The notes under the pieces: model-generated
What the model was told of the DNA's origin: nothing
Databases searched by the model: none
The model's input: the letters and a program-made list of their open reading frames with translations, nothing else
Made by a program: the position numbers and the translations under genes
In this document: in pieces, positions 1-10,792 of the stretch
Layout of the letters: every line of letters starts with the position of its first letter
How positions within the stretch are numbered: the stretch's first letter is position 1
Assembly (NCBI GenBank): GCA_013433145.1
Contig: CM024173.1
Span: 7,894,322-7,958,321 of the forward strand
Length of the DNA: 64,000 bases
Source of the DNA: Ascaris suum
Lineage: Eukaryota > Nematoda > Chromadorea > Rhabditida > Ascarididae
Direction: 5' to 3'

Positions 1-1124
1 CGGTCGCCGCCGCCCTACTTCTACGCCACTCCTATCTTTTCGAGAAATAATCGCTTCATATTCTCGAGAACACGCCCAATCAGTGCCTCATTCCCCACTG
101 ATATGACTTGATAACCCTCGTCTTCATAAGATGCAGTAGGTCCTGCCCATTGTAAACTGCTCCTCCATCTTTCACTTATGATATATTTTCTGCGATTGTG
201 AGCGAAGTATGTTTGCACTCTCTATGACACCTAGCTAATATTCCTCTGTCTTCACTTGCTGGCAGCTCTCGCCTCACTCCACCGTCGTTGCGAGCATGGC
301 ACCACTGAAGGTGTTTATTTAATCTCATGCAGTAATTCTCCCTCCGAGAAGCCCTTCACGACAGTGTACATGCATCACCGCAGCACGTGCCTTCGTAACA
401 TTTCGCTTGCCATTTCATGGTAGATATGAAACTGCCGATCCAAGTAAACATAAACTGAAACGTCTACGATCTGGCCACTGAGATTTTCCACTAGATTTTA
501 CCTGTCTGGTCTTGTAACATAGGCCTCCAAGTCAACTTTCTTTCCCCTATACCTAATTCAGAAAGCACACCAAACGCCTGAGCTATGCTTGATGAAGTAG
601 AAAAGGATACTAGGCTCAAGGGTGTAAAGATTCAGCCGTCTGTTTATAAACATCAGTCCAGTTTCCTGTGAAACGTCGCAACCTTCTAAATTATACAGCA
701 AGTCCTGCGCTGCAGCGAAGTATTTGGCGTTGCACAATGAACCTGACTGCTTTCGCAAACCTTTAGAATCCGACCAGGAATTAAAAGATATATAGAAAAA
801 GTTCGATTCGATGAAATCCGAAGCATGTAGGATATCCCACTAATCTTCCGGTGATCATCTTCTTACAGTTGACTAACATTTAAATTTGTCCACATCACCC
901 ACAAAAGTTAATGTTAATTAATGTCGGCAAAATTCAAAAACGATTTTTTGTTCGAGAGTCTAGAATGCCGACCTTTGAAGTAGGAAGAAGGACATGGAAC
1001 GGAAGAAGGAAAAACTTTTGTTGGCGAGGAGTCAGAAAATACCGAGTCAAAAAACATAGACAATCGTTCATTCACTCCCTTCTATCGTTGTTTCAGCACC
1101 TTTAAGAGAATATGCTGAATAAAC
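1..1124. other. No clear gene
   Basis: Probably intron 3 of the damaged mARC copy and beyond. Minus-strand frames at 21-218 and 558-758 do not match mARC exon 4; the first (SYEDEGYQVISVGNEALIG) is protein-like but unidentified. Confidence 0.5.
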
Positions 1125-4100
1125 CTTGTTTTTTATAGGCGCTAAACCAAAGAACCATCTATATCCACACTGTGACCAACGCTCCGAGAATAAACCATCC
1201 TTACAATAAAGTAACTCAAGAGACTCATCAGTAGCCAAAACACTTGTAAGCCAACAGCCAACGTCAGATCCACAATCCAGACCCGACTGCCGCAATTTGT
1301 CGAACATCGAACATATTTCGCTAGCGATGTTTTGCACCTGTTCCAATCAGTGATAAACTCAATTATGGTTGAAAATATATTCACAGCAAGTATTGAGGTC
1401 CTCACTCGCAAGCACTGCAATATTCATCACAATCAAGGTGCGCATATCGAATACACCTGTGCGTTTTAAGTCATTCACTGTCGTTAATTATTTTTGATAA
1501 ATCGACTTCGCTTTCTCACTTCAGCATTTCAGAATGGCGCTTGGATTATGAGTGCGCGTGTTTTTTCTTTTTTTTTTAAATCCGTTGGGCCTACAGCTTC
1601 TCGTCTTGCTAAAATGTGCATCCATTTGAGGCTGCTGATAGAAAAAAAGGCAGGTGCTTTTTTTCAAAGATTTCAACACATTTAGAATTTCACTTCTATA
1701 AGAGAGCAGGATGGAATGGGACAGTGGCCTGTAATCGAGAAAACTGATGAATGGGATGCACGGAGTACTCTTACCCCTTCTGCATCTCAAATTTGCTGGA
1801 AATTTCACAAAATCAGTGTGCAAATATGGGCGAACCAACCCTTCAGACACAACTCAAGCTCGATTAATTCAAATACATGCAATGCCTAAGAGAAGCATAT
1901 AGCAGGACACATGAACCAATTAATGAAGTAAAAGACAAGGTGCAAACCACCTTTTTCAGCCAAATGAAAAAAAGTAATCAAAAGCAAAAAAATTTGAAGT
2001 GATAGAGTCTCCTTTTTCTAATTTCTTCCGCTTTAGGAAGCAATTCACCTGAATAATGCGACCTTTGTCAGTTTCGCTCTGTCGCTACTTGCGTCCGTCT
2101 GTCTCCTGACCCGCTTATTAGAACAGCATTCAACCGGTCTAGCTGCCCTTGGCTGCGTTATCAACTGAGCTTTTATATTTAAGACTCATTAAGCGACCAC
2201 TAGTTTAATAACCCGCCCGGCAAAAGAACAGTCATATTCTAACACCTGAATAAAGCGGCGGTCGACTTAGCTGCTGCTATCTTGACGACTTCCCATTAGC
2301 ATATAACGTGTGGAGAAACCTTTCAGAAAAGCCGCGCGATACTGTACTTTCGTAGTTGCACCATTTTTTTAAATCACGCACAGCGACGAACCGCATGTGT
2401 CTCACAGAAATGTAACTTGTGGTTTCGATAATTTTGTCTTCAAAAATAAACGCATATTTCACAAACATTCTGGACTTTTGCGTCATTGTGAATAAAGAAT
2501 ATGCGGGGAAGGATCGTCGTCAGGTGCTCTACTCGAAAAACTCGACTGCTTTGAGCTCACCTTCCAAAATTAAAGGAGAAGATTTGCGCTGAACTGAATG
2601 TTTATAAGTCAATGAATTTGACGGATGAAAACAGGACTGCACAGCGAAATTGGGACAGAAGGGGGAAGGTGGCTTTCTTTAGGAAAAAAAAGACGTATTG
2701 AATATGCTGGAACAAAAAGGGGAGAAAAATATAAGGGATTGAAGTGTTCGCCTTCTCGTCACTTTGACTTTGAGAGTAGTTGTCCCCAATTTAAATTAGT
2801 TTTCGATTCAGTCGGAATTAGAACAAAGTAGAAGGACTGAAAGGCTTACAAAGTTTCCGCGCAAAATGCATTATCAAAGAAAAGCTACTTGTTGCCCATC
2901 ACAGATGGCCATAGAGAAGCATTCACTAATGTACCTCTGCTTTTGGCAGTATGCTAAGGAAAATTCACTTACTCATCCAACTTGTTATATGCATTTTCAT
3001 CCACACTGGAAAACACATCCATGTTCTTTCTGCTAAAATCTTTTGCCCGGAAGCAAGGGAACGTTGAAAACTTTTACCTCTCGAAGCTTTCTGACAACGT
3101 TTCAAATGAGAGTATAGGGGACAGTGAGGAGGACAGGAAATATGTCAGTGCTGTACAGATGGAAAATCAATGAGGCAAATGAAATTCCTCCTACCTCCTT
3201 CCTTCTCATCTCACATGCTTAGTTTGGGGTGAAGACTCCGAGAGTGAAATAATGTGAGCGAAACGAAGCTTCGTTTTGCTTATTGAATAGGAGAAAATAG
3301 CTTCTTTTTACCCATTAAAAAAAGCTGGCATGGAACTTCTATGTTCAGCAGCTACTGAACTTTTTCATAAAACAGCGCAGCAGTTTGAGGTGCATTACAG
3401 AAGACTGCAAGAATTAACCGATGCACACGCAGGTTGCGTGCAAAAACCAGGCCTGAAGCAGTCCGAACTTTCTTGCATGCCAATATATCTGAGGTGCTAA
3501 AGGTAAGGAAAGATGTAAATTCTGACAAACAACAAACGAACTTTATTGAAGCGAAATGTGTATTTTAGTAATTTCAAAAACTGTAATGGTTGTGTTGAAT
3601 GAGTGCACGCAAAAGCGAGTAAAAGTTCCACTGACAAATCTTTTAGATAACGTCATATAAGCGTCTCAATGTATTTAAGGTAAAACTCGTCATTAATACG
3701 AACTTACGTAACGGTGACGACCTTGTTATCGTCGAGCACCTTCGACAAAACGATACCTAGGGGTTTATGCTCAGCTGTTGTCAGCATTAATGTTCCATTG
3801 TGGATATCACTATCAATTATAACCAAGCGTGGACATTTGATAGCTGTCAAATATTCATGGTTGTGGTATTATAGACGAGGAAGTGACGGTCTCTCAGTTC
3901 ATCTTTTGAGCCACCAGGTTCACTACATTCCATCATATTAACCTATAATTGGCGACATTTTCAAATCTACTAATACGGAGATTATGGTGACATGATTACG
4001 AAGAAAATGCGATCATTTTAGCACAATGCCACAAGAAATAAATTCCAGTTAGATCTTTTGTGCGTCTATGAGCGAACAGCTCCTCTGCACTAGATAATTG

Positions 4101-4639
4101 CATTTTTGTACTATGACGGTGCAAAGACATTTAGCTTTATTTTATGTACAGTCAGACAGTTTCATTGATTATCAAATAGAGGGGAACAAAATGATTGTGG
4201 AAGTGTTGTTCCAAAAACTGTGAGGCTGGAAAGCGTGAAACCGCAAATAGACGTTTTGCGAATATTATCCCATCAAGCAAAATGTATTCTGTAAGTAATT
4301 TATTCTTTGCTAATGTAACAAGTTTATCCTATAATTACTTTGCTAATATGAGTTGTAGAAAAGAATGAAACAGAGTGGAATAATCAGCGACCCTCACATT
4401 TTAGTGATCATCAATCATATGGGGCATTCGATAAAAGGACGTGTTATCGCACTATACCTTTCGACCACGGCATGACTTGACGGGATAGACGTAGAGTTCA
4501 GCAATACTCCAATATATATGAAAGGGTGTCGCATATCTTTAACGACCCGTCGAATCCAACGCACTGCATAGCAGACTCCGGCAAACCCTATTACACAAGC
4601 TCCACCAACATAACAGTATCCACGTCGTATGAAGCCCAC
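1125..4639 (-). pseudogene. Second mARC-like copy, 5' half, damaged
   Basis: Three exon-like blocks match exons 1-3 of the intact neighbour in order, phase and splice position: 4639-4458, 3942-3708 and 1320-1125. Block 1 encodes the membrane anchor (CYVGGACVIGFAGVCYAVRW) and, after a frame change, ELYVYPVKSCRGRK. Block 2 encodes RDRHFLVYN and, after another frame change, LTAIKCPRLVIIDSDI. Block 3 encodes SGLDCGSDVGCWL and ends RWFFGLAPIKNK. Blocks 1 and 2 are each one base shorter than their counterparts and so frameshifted. The codon matching the start ATG is GTG, although an upstream frame stays open to 4756. The acceptor expected for block 3 has lost its AG; an in-frame AG lies 12 bases upstream. 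Exons 4-6 would lie left of the window. Most likely a decaying tandem duplicate; two independent assembly errors would be the alternative. Confidence 0.82.
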
Positions 4640-4859
4640 CGAATAAACAGCTAAACATGAACGCACAGTGCGCAGTGAATTTGATAATGACAAAAACGTG
4701 AGGTGCAAAGTTAACATGCTGCCTGGCATGAGTCCAATCACGGCTTCAGGCTTCACAGTGAAAACTTACTTGCGACGAACCAATTCACTTGTTGGTCCAT
4801 GCAGTCGTCATATCGGCCGGATAAGTTCCTATAAAATGACGCCACACCTGCGTATTTGA

Positions 4860-6774
4860 ACACTAAATGCGATGATATAATCCCACATTACGCGACGACA
4901 CATCTTGTTTCTTTTCCGGATTTCTTAAAACTTGTCATCTGGAAGTGTTTTACTATTCTTTGAAATTGTCCCCCCCCCCCCTCCCGAACCTTCCTGTCGC
5001 ACTTACTTTTATAGGATATCTCCCTCCGTGATACCTTGATGAGGATGTCAGTAGTTTGATAATCCATATTTCAGGCAATACGCAATCAAATGACGCAGTA
5101 AGAAAATTTTTCTGTCATTTAGAGGCTTCACCTTCTTCACCTCAGTTGGCGAAATTAACTGCTACCAGGTGAGGTGAATCTTCAGCATGCAATGATTGTG
5201 AGTATTATATAGTAACTAGCCGAGCAGAGATTAGATACCTCTTTCACTCTCTCCAGCAAATTAAGTTTAAAGCAGATGAGAGGGATTTTAAACCCTCACA
5301 TCAACTTCACCTTAAGCTTAACACAGGTATCGAGCTATCAAGGAACCAATGCTAGCAATACACACAAAAAGCAGAACAAGCAGAAGGCACAACAGTTATT
5401 GCCTCGCCACTGTGATTGTCATTGCGAATATCAACAAGCACTCGTCGACAAAAATTTTACTATGAGAATGCGCCTTTGAGATGATCAACAGTTGTCAAAG
5501 CGGAGAAGTGCTCGTCAAGTACACCGACTTCTATCTATTTCTTGCCCTAAATTTAATGAATTTCTCTTTTCCAGCGGTTGATGATAGCCTAACAGAGCCA
5601 TTTCATTTCCCCTAGTTCAAATAAACCAGAACCGAGCATTATCCTTTGCAAACGCTCTCCGAGGTTTTTCAGGTCATAGCCGAAAGCACCTTTTATTCAC
5701 AGAGTGAAGGTTACAATCACTGCTTTAAACATCGCTTTGATATGAGCAAACTTTTGTGCACAATGAGCTTGAATAGTGAAGTAAAACCTTGTCCATGATC
5801 CACACAAACAACCTTCATTATAAGGTTTAATAAGCTAGCATTTTCTTTATACGTGCTGAAGAAGACGAACGTTGAAGACGAAAAATTAGCATAAACTCAT
5901 ATCGATCGGGCAACTCTCCAGGCCATAAATGCGTGACGCGTTATCTTTTTCCGTATGTGCAATGAAAGGTTTCGTTGTGACAGTATGTTTAAACGCAGTA
6001 GAGCTTGCTAGGCGCTATACACAAAGTTATTAAATAAAGCTTCTTTTCGCTATAATCTTTGCATTTTTATACCGGAAAGAAAACGCTGCAAACAGTGTGG
6101 CACATTAAATTTTTCGGTCAGAAGGAACGATTGTCGGTAATACCAATGAAAAGTATATCATTTACGCTGAAAAATAGAAAAACTCTGTATGTTCAAATAT
6201 TTGAAGTGTTGATTGGAGCTGAGTAGAGTGGCAGCAAAGACCAAGTCATCAGTGAATATCTTTCACACAAAAATAGCAAGAAAAAGAGATGCAAGTGGAA
6301 TTGATCTATCGTCCGCCTGGCGACACCTTAGATACTTATGGAACGAAAGTTTTTCATTTTTATGTGTCTAGAGGAATTTCCTCTAAATTGATTTCTTAAC
6401 AGCGAATGTTGAGAGAAAGCAAGAAAATTTTTGAAGATTCTAAATAATACACGAGGAAGTATGTAAACAAAAATAGATGAAAGATATAAAAAGCATTTGC
6501 AAACGCATCCGAAGAAGTGCGCTTGTCGATACTTAGTGAATTGGGAGAGAACATGCATCATGTCTATTGGTAATTACTTTGAGAGAGGGCAGCATCGACC
6601 CTTTGCCATGTGATTACTGCCTCTCCGTATGCAAACTGGTAATCGACCATTACTACCAGTTTTCGACCATTACCATTGGTCGATAAATGAAGAATACGTC
6701 TGTCATCAGCTGCGTCTGTCTCAACTGCTTTAACTCAGTTAAGACGCGAGTGTTGTCATATCGTAGCGGTGTAA
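4860..6774. other. Non-coding stretch
   Basis: AT-rich, no supported exon. Contains the C12 tract at 4970 and two nearby copies of TCGACCATTAC at about 6645 and 6664. Confidence 0.55.
4970..4981. repeat. C12 tract
   Basis: Twelve consecutive C followed by TCCC; intergenic. One of six such tracts of 12 or more in the window. Confidence 0.95.
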
Positions 6775-7059
6775 ATGTTCCACTCAAGTGACCTCGTTGA
6801 GTTACTTCATAGAAATGGAATCATATATTTATTTCCTGGTGATAGCTTATATGAGAATTTTATCGCTCTTTACACATCAGGACATTCATCTTTCTGTCAA
6901 ATTCACCACGATATTGGCTTAAAAATAGTCAAGCAGGTGAATCTGTTACTTAATAACAACTATGTAGATGAGGAAAATGCTTTCGAGTTAGTTGAAACTG
7001 CACAGCGAATCTCACTTCAAGCGGTGATCAGGAGACGTGCTCTACGTGTAAAGTCTTAG
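6775..7059 (+). CDS. Isolated 94-codon open frame, unidentified
   Basis: ATG to TAG without interruption. The C-terminal third (VDEENAFELVETAQRISLQ, then a basic RRRALRVKS tail) looks like real protein, whereas the N-terminal part is ordinary. No nearby AATAAA and no clear splice sites were seen. It lies between the damaged mARC copy and the minus-strand gene end at 7.7 kb, on the opposite strand. It could be a relic exon or a chance frame. Confidence 0.22.
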   Translation: MFHSSDLVELLHRNGIIYLFPGDSLYENFIALYTSGHSSFCQIHHDIGLKIVKQVNLLLNNNYVDEENAFELVETAQRISLQAVIRRRALRVKS

Positions 7060-7649
7060 ATATGGCATCAGCTTGGCACTCCGAGATCGACTAGCGAACG
7101 TCTATCGGCTAGCACTGCAAACAGTTTTCCTTTTTCAATAGTATTGTTCCGTCATACGTTTCCGAACTGCATTATTCCGGTCTTTGAAAGTGCGTAATAT
7201 TTTTACCTGGTTTTCTAAGTTTTTACAAAAAATTTGTTCATGTATCTGTATGTGTAGAAGACATACTGACAATTAAATTCACCCCTCTCTTCATTGGAAA
7301 TGCGTTGCTCTGAAAATTTGTCTCGAATGTTGCAGGTTTGGACAGTTTCTGAGGTGGCCAATTAGGTTCTTCATGCACTGCGGAATAGGTGCAATGGGCG
7401 ATGCCGTAAATCATATATCGTGCAATTAGACTGCTTCCCTAATATCACACAATAACGGTCACTTCACCCCACAATTGATAGATATTTGCACGAATTTTAT
7501 GCCTGAATGATGCACCGCAAGGTGTTTCATTGAACTTATTCGTCGAACTAGAAAGCTTGATGGGAAATTTTTCGATTCGACGAGCCTATTTCCTGTAGTG
7601 TTGCGAGAAATAAACGCATGACAGCGTTATAAACTTTGCTTATTCAGAT

Positions 7650-7655
7650 TTTATT
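7650..7655 (-). terminator. Poly(A) signal AATAAA
   Basis: AATAAA on the minus strand, about 35 bases past the stop codon of the gene end at 7689, which is normal nematode spacing. Its position supports that gene model, though the hexamer alone is common in AT-rich DNA. Confidence 0.4.
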
Positions 7656-7688
7656 ACAAAACCATTGTGAATAGAGACCAAAAAAATT

Positions 7689-7984
7689 TCAGCCGAAAAT
7701 CTGTAAAACCGATCGATTAGTTGGGGCAACAAAGAGTACGCAGTGCTTCGCTATTTCAATAGTTTCGTTACTTTTACTTACCTTTGCAAACATTTTCAGA
7801 TGAGATTCCACACATTTCACTACTTTTGAAGTATTGTTGAGATCGATTAGCTTAGTGAGAACAGCCATCGTGCCATCCACTTTTTCATTCATTGATCTTC
7901 CTCGCTGAACATTTACATGGCGAAGTGATGGATTGCATTGTAAAAAATGGAGAGCTTGGTAGCCCCAATCGACCAGCCGCTTTT
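7689..7984 (-). CDS. 3' end of an unidentified minus-strand gene
   Basis: A coding-like block at 7984-7782 reads KRLVDWGYQALHFLQ, then VDGTMAVLTKLIDLNNTSKV, and ends SHLKMFAK at a strong donor (gtaagt). An ideal acceptor (ttttacag) at 7708-7701 leads to a four-codon last exon, IFG-stop (7700-7689), followed about 35 bases later by AATAAA. The 81-base intron is a multiple of three with no stop, so retention would add 27 residues and keep the same end. The block's own acceptor would be caattcag at 7992-7985. No family recognised; the composition is that of a small soluble, possibly coiled-coil protein. Upstream exons were not found with confidence; an open frame near 9.3-9.6 kb on the same strand is a candidate. 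Confidence 0.42.
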
Positions 7985-8039
7985 CTGAATTGTCAACAAA
8001 TAATAAGACTTGCTCAAAAGTGCATCGATACTTCAACTA

Positions 8040-9337
8040 ATCCGACCACTGTTACAATTTTCCACAAAGGATCCACTGCCATTTGTTCTCGAAAAGTTCC
8101 CTGTGCAAATTCTGCACTTTATTGCAACGTCGTATTTATGCGTATGTGTATGTGTAGTTTGTCTGTCAGATTTCTTCAGCTCAAAAACAATTGAAGCAAC
8201 TGCTGTGAAATTTGGAAAGTGTGATGAACACCAAAGAAGTGTTTGAAATCTATGTCGTCAGTGTCCACTATCGGTGAATACGTTAATTTTATTGTGTTTC
8301 TGGCAGTATCGCTGGAAGAATCGGATGTTGCCATGAAAGAAACGAGCGTGGAAGCTTCATTGCAGGTAAAAGTAAAGCTTGCTTGCTGATAATAACAAAG
8401 ATAGCGTTATTGGCATGCACTTTATTGCTAATCACAACTGCTCTCCATGTTTTTACTAATGAGATATAGATTAGAACCGCGTTTGATATGCTATCAGCCC
8501 TGCAGTATATTGTCAGCACTTTTTGCTGCTGCAGCAGTATTTCTTCTTATGCTCACCAATATTCCTCTACTGCTGTCGTTAGCATTGACTACAATTTCTG
8601 CTGCAAATAGCTACTGTTTCCATTATTACTTGCTGCCATTAGTACGATCATTCACTGTTAACAGTGCTGCTTATTATCAAGGGAACTAGGGCAATAACCA
8701 CCAGTAGAAGAATTCTTGTCTATTAGCGTCAATTGCAATAGCAAACAAGAATCGCGCCCATAATAAATCGTGCTACGAGTTAATTCGTTAATAGTTTTAA
8801 TATTGTTTTGATTGTGCCGGTAAGTTGTACAGGTGACAGTAAGAAGACACCGACAAATAAGTGCTACTTCAAGTATTCGCTTAATAAGCGGTAAGAAGAG
8901 TTCATAAGAGTAACTCACCAAAGTAGGCAGGTACTTTTCTTTTAAGCAGGAAAAAGTAATAAAATTTGCATGATTGAACAACAATAAGTAGGCGATTTAT
9001 CATAATAGCGGTGATAAACCTGTACTGTCTCCTACTGCTATAATCAATGTTATTTCAAAAATTCGCGTATTTTAAATACTGTGCTGCTGCTGTAGTTGCA
9101 CACCTCCTCTCATAACTCCAACTACGCAAGTGTATCGCTCCCGGCCGCGCTGCTAAACAAACGATGCTGATGATAAGGCATAAAATGCTCGGACGTTGCG
9201 ATCGGCAAGACAGAAAATGAAGGCGTTAAACTTCATCTTTGATAGGGCAAGCAAGCTGTAGAGGTGGGAATATAGATACAGCACCTTCTACTCCAATCAG
9301 TGTAGGTGAAAATGCTAGCCGGCGAGTTTTGAAAACT
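8040..9337. other. Non-coding, degenerate trinucleotide-rich
   Basis: From about 8450 to 9110 the sequence is full of loosely repeated CTG, ACT and TAA triplets, which produce misleading open frames. No exon supported. Confidence 0.5.
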
Positions 9338-9598
9338 TCATTGCAGCTGATCAACAGTAGTAGTAAAGACGCTACTGTAGGCCAGTCCATGCGCAACTGG
9401 CTTGAGCAAATTGTTGAGATTTTGCACATTAGTTTGCTCTGCCCTACTTGAATCCTCCATGAGTGAAAATGTACTCAGATTGCATTTCAATACATCAGGC
9501 GGATTTAGTGAACAAGAGCCCTGTTCTAGAACTCGCTTCTCAGGATTCAATCCCATAACATCGAGCCCCGGAGTGGTATCAAAGGCACCGCAAGTCAT
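9338..9598 (-). CDS. Open frame with coding character, unidentified
   Basis: An 86-codon minus-strand frame reads TTPGLDVMGLNPEKRVLEQG near its start and MEDSSRAEQTNVQNLNNLLK further on. The mix of charged and Leu residues is more protein-like than its neighbours. It could be an upstream exon of the gene ending at 7689, but I found no good donor near its 3' end, and the plus strand is also open here. No family recognised. Confidence 0.18.
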   Translation of the reverse strand: MTCGAFDTTPGLDVMGLNPEKRVLEQGSCSLNPPDVLKCNLSTFSLMEDSSRAEQTNVQNLNNLLKPVAHGLAYSSVFTTTVDQLQ

Positions 9599-9842
9599 AG
9601 AATATTATCCAAAGTGTCAAAAATTTACAGTTTTTAGCTCAAAATCAGTGATCACAAAATTTGGTCCTAAAATGCCAGTCGATTTTGCTTTCGTTCATGT
9701 CATCAAGCAGAAGGCTTGTGTTTGGAATAATGCCGGAAGTCACGAAAATTCACAACCTCATTGAAACAAAGGGACAACCTAAACTAACTTTATTAGTGAA
9801 CCCGAGAAGCACTTTCGTTTATGGCCTTATTTTTATTGGGTG

Positions 9843-9891
9843 TGACAACACTCCAATGATAGGATCAACAGCCATTCTTGGAGTGTTGTCA
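9843..9891 (+). repeat. Perfect 14-bp inverted repeat
   Basis: TGACAACACTCCAA (9843-9856) and TTGGAGTGTTGTCA (9878-9891) with a 21-base loop. The pairing does not extend outward. Could be a small structured RNA or ends of a tiny element. Confidence 0.85.
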
Positions 9892-10792
9892 AAAGCTCTC
9901 AAATTTCATGATTTATTTTGTCTCACAGCAGTGAGTATGAAAACAGCTCTTCTTCGAACAAAAATGAACATTATGCGTTTCGTTCAAGGCAGTTTCCTAC
10001 TCGTTACTATTTCAATTGTTCGGCATTGATTCCTGGCGAGGTATCTTTTCATCTTTTTTTTTGCATTTTCTGATTGATTTCTAAACTTCTATTCCATTCG
10101 CCTTAATGAAGTATTCATCTGCAGTCGAACTGCATCAAAACTGGCTTAATTATCGCCAACATACTCTTTCAGCGACCCTATAATATAAAAAAGTCGTTAA
10201 CTTCTTGATGGATGTAATGACCGCTCGTGAATTTGTCAATTATTTCAGAACTCACGAACCTTCGATCACTCCTTTCTGCCTCTTCTGTTTTTACTGCACC
10301 TTGTGATGTAATTAATGCTCACGCGTTTTTTAATGCTGAAATCTTACTTTTGCAGCATTAATTTCGCATAAAAAGTTATTCATATAGGACAGATCAACAG
10401 TTAAGCAATCATATACAAACGAACGAATCATTGAAAAGCTCAAATGACGTCGAATATTAAGGTACCCTCAAATCAGTAAATATTTTTGATATTCCACTTG
10501 AACTCGTTATCGAACAATTCATTCCGAGTAACGCTTTCGACTGAATATCAAAAATGGTTTATAATATATTACAAGTGCCTAAAGTCAAACACTCATACAT
10601 GGTGATATCTTCTAAATAAAATACTCATTAAATACATTGAAATATGCAGCAAATAAATGAATAAAAATGGTAAAATATAAAAACAGACCTATGTAACACA
10701 ACGACGACTGAGCGCACTTTCTTCATTTGCAGAGAGGCAGACTACCAAATAACGATCGGTTGTGTATGAAATGATAAAACTAAGGGATCTGT
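9857..10792. other. Region 3' of mARC
   Basis: Apart from the second arm of the 14-bp inverted repeat at 9878-9891, nothing recognised. A plus-strand frame at 9661-10029 has no family resemblance. Confidence 0.45.

Noticed and set aside
558..758. Candidate exon 4 of the damaged mARC copy
   Set aside because: The translation has no equivalent of the APYMAF or FRPSIVV motifs of the intact gene's exon 4.
9661..10029. 122-codon plus-strand frame
   Set aside because: Contains the 14-bp inverted repeat, lacks a recognisable domain, and overlaps a similarly open opposite strand at its start.
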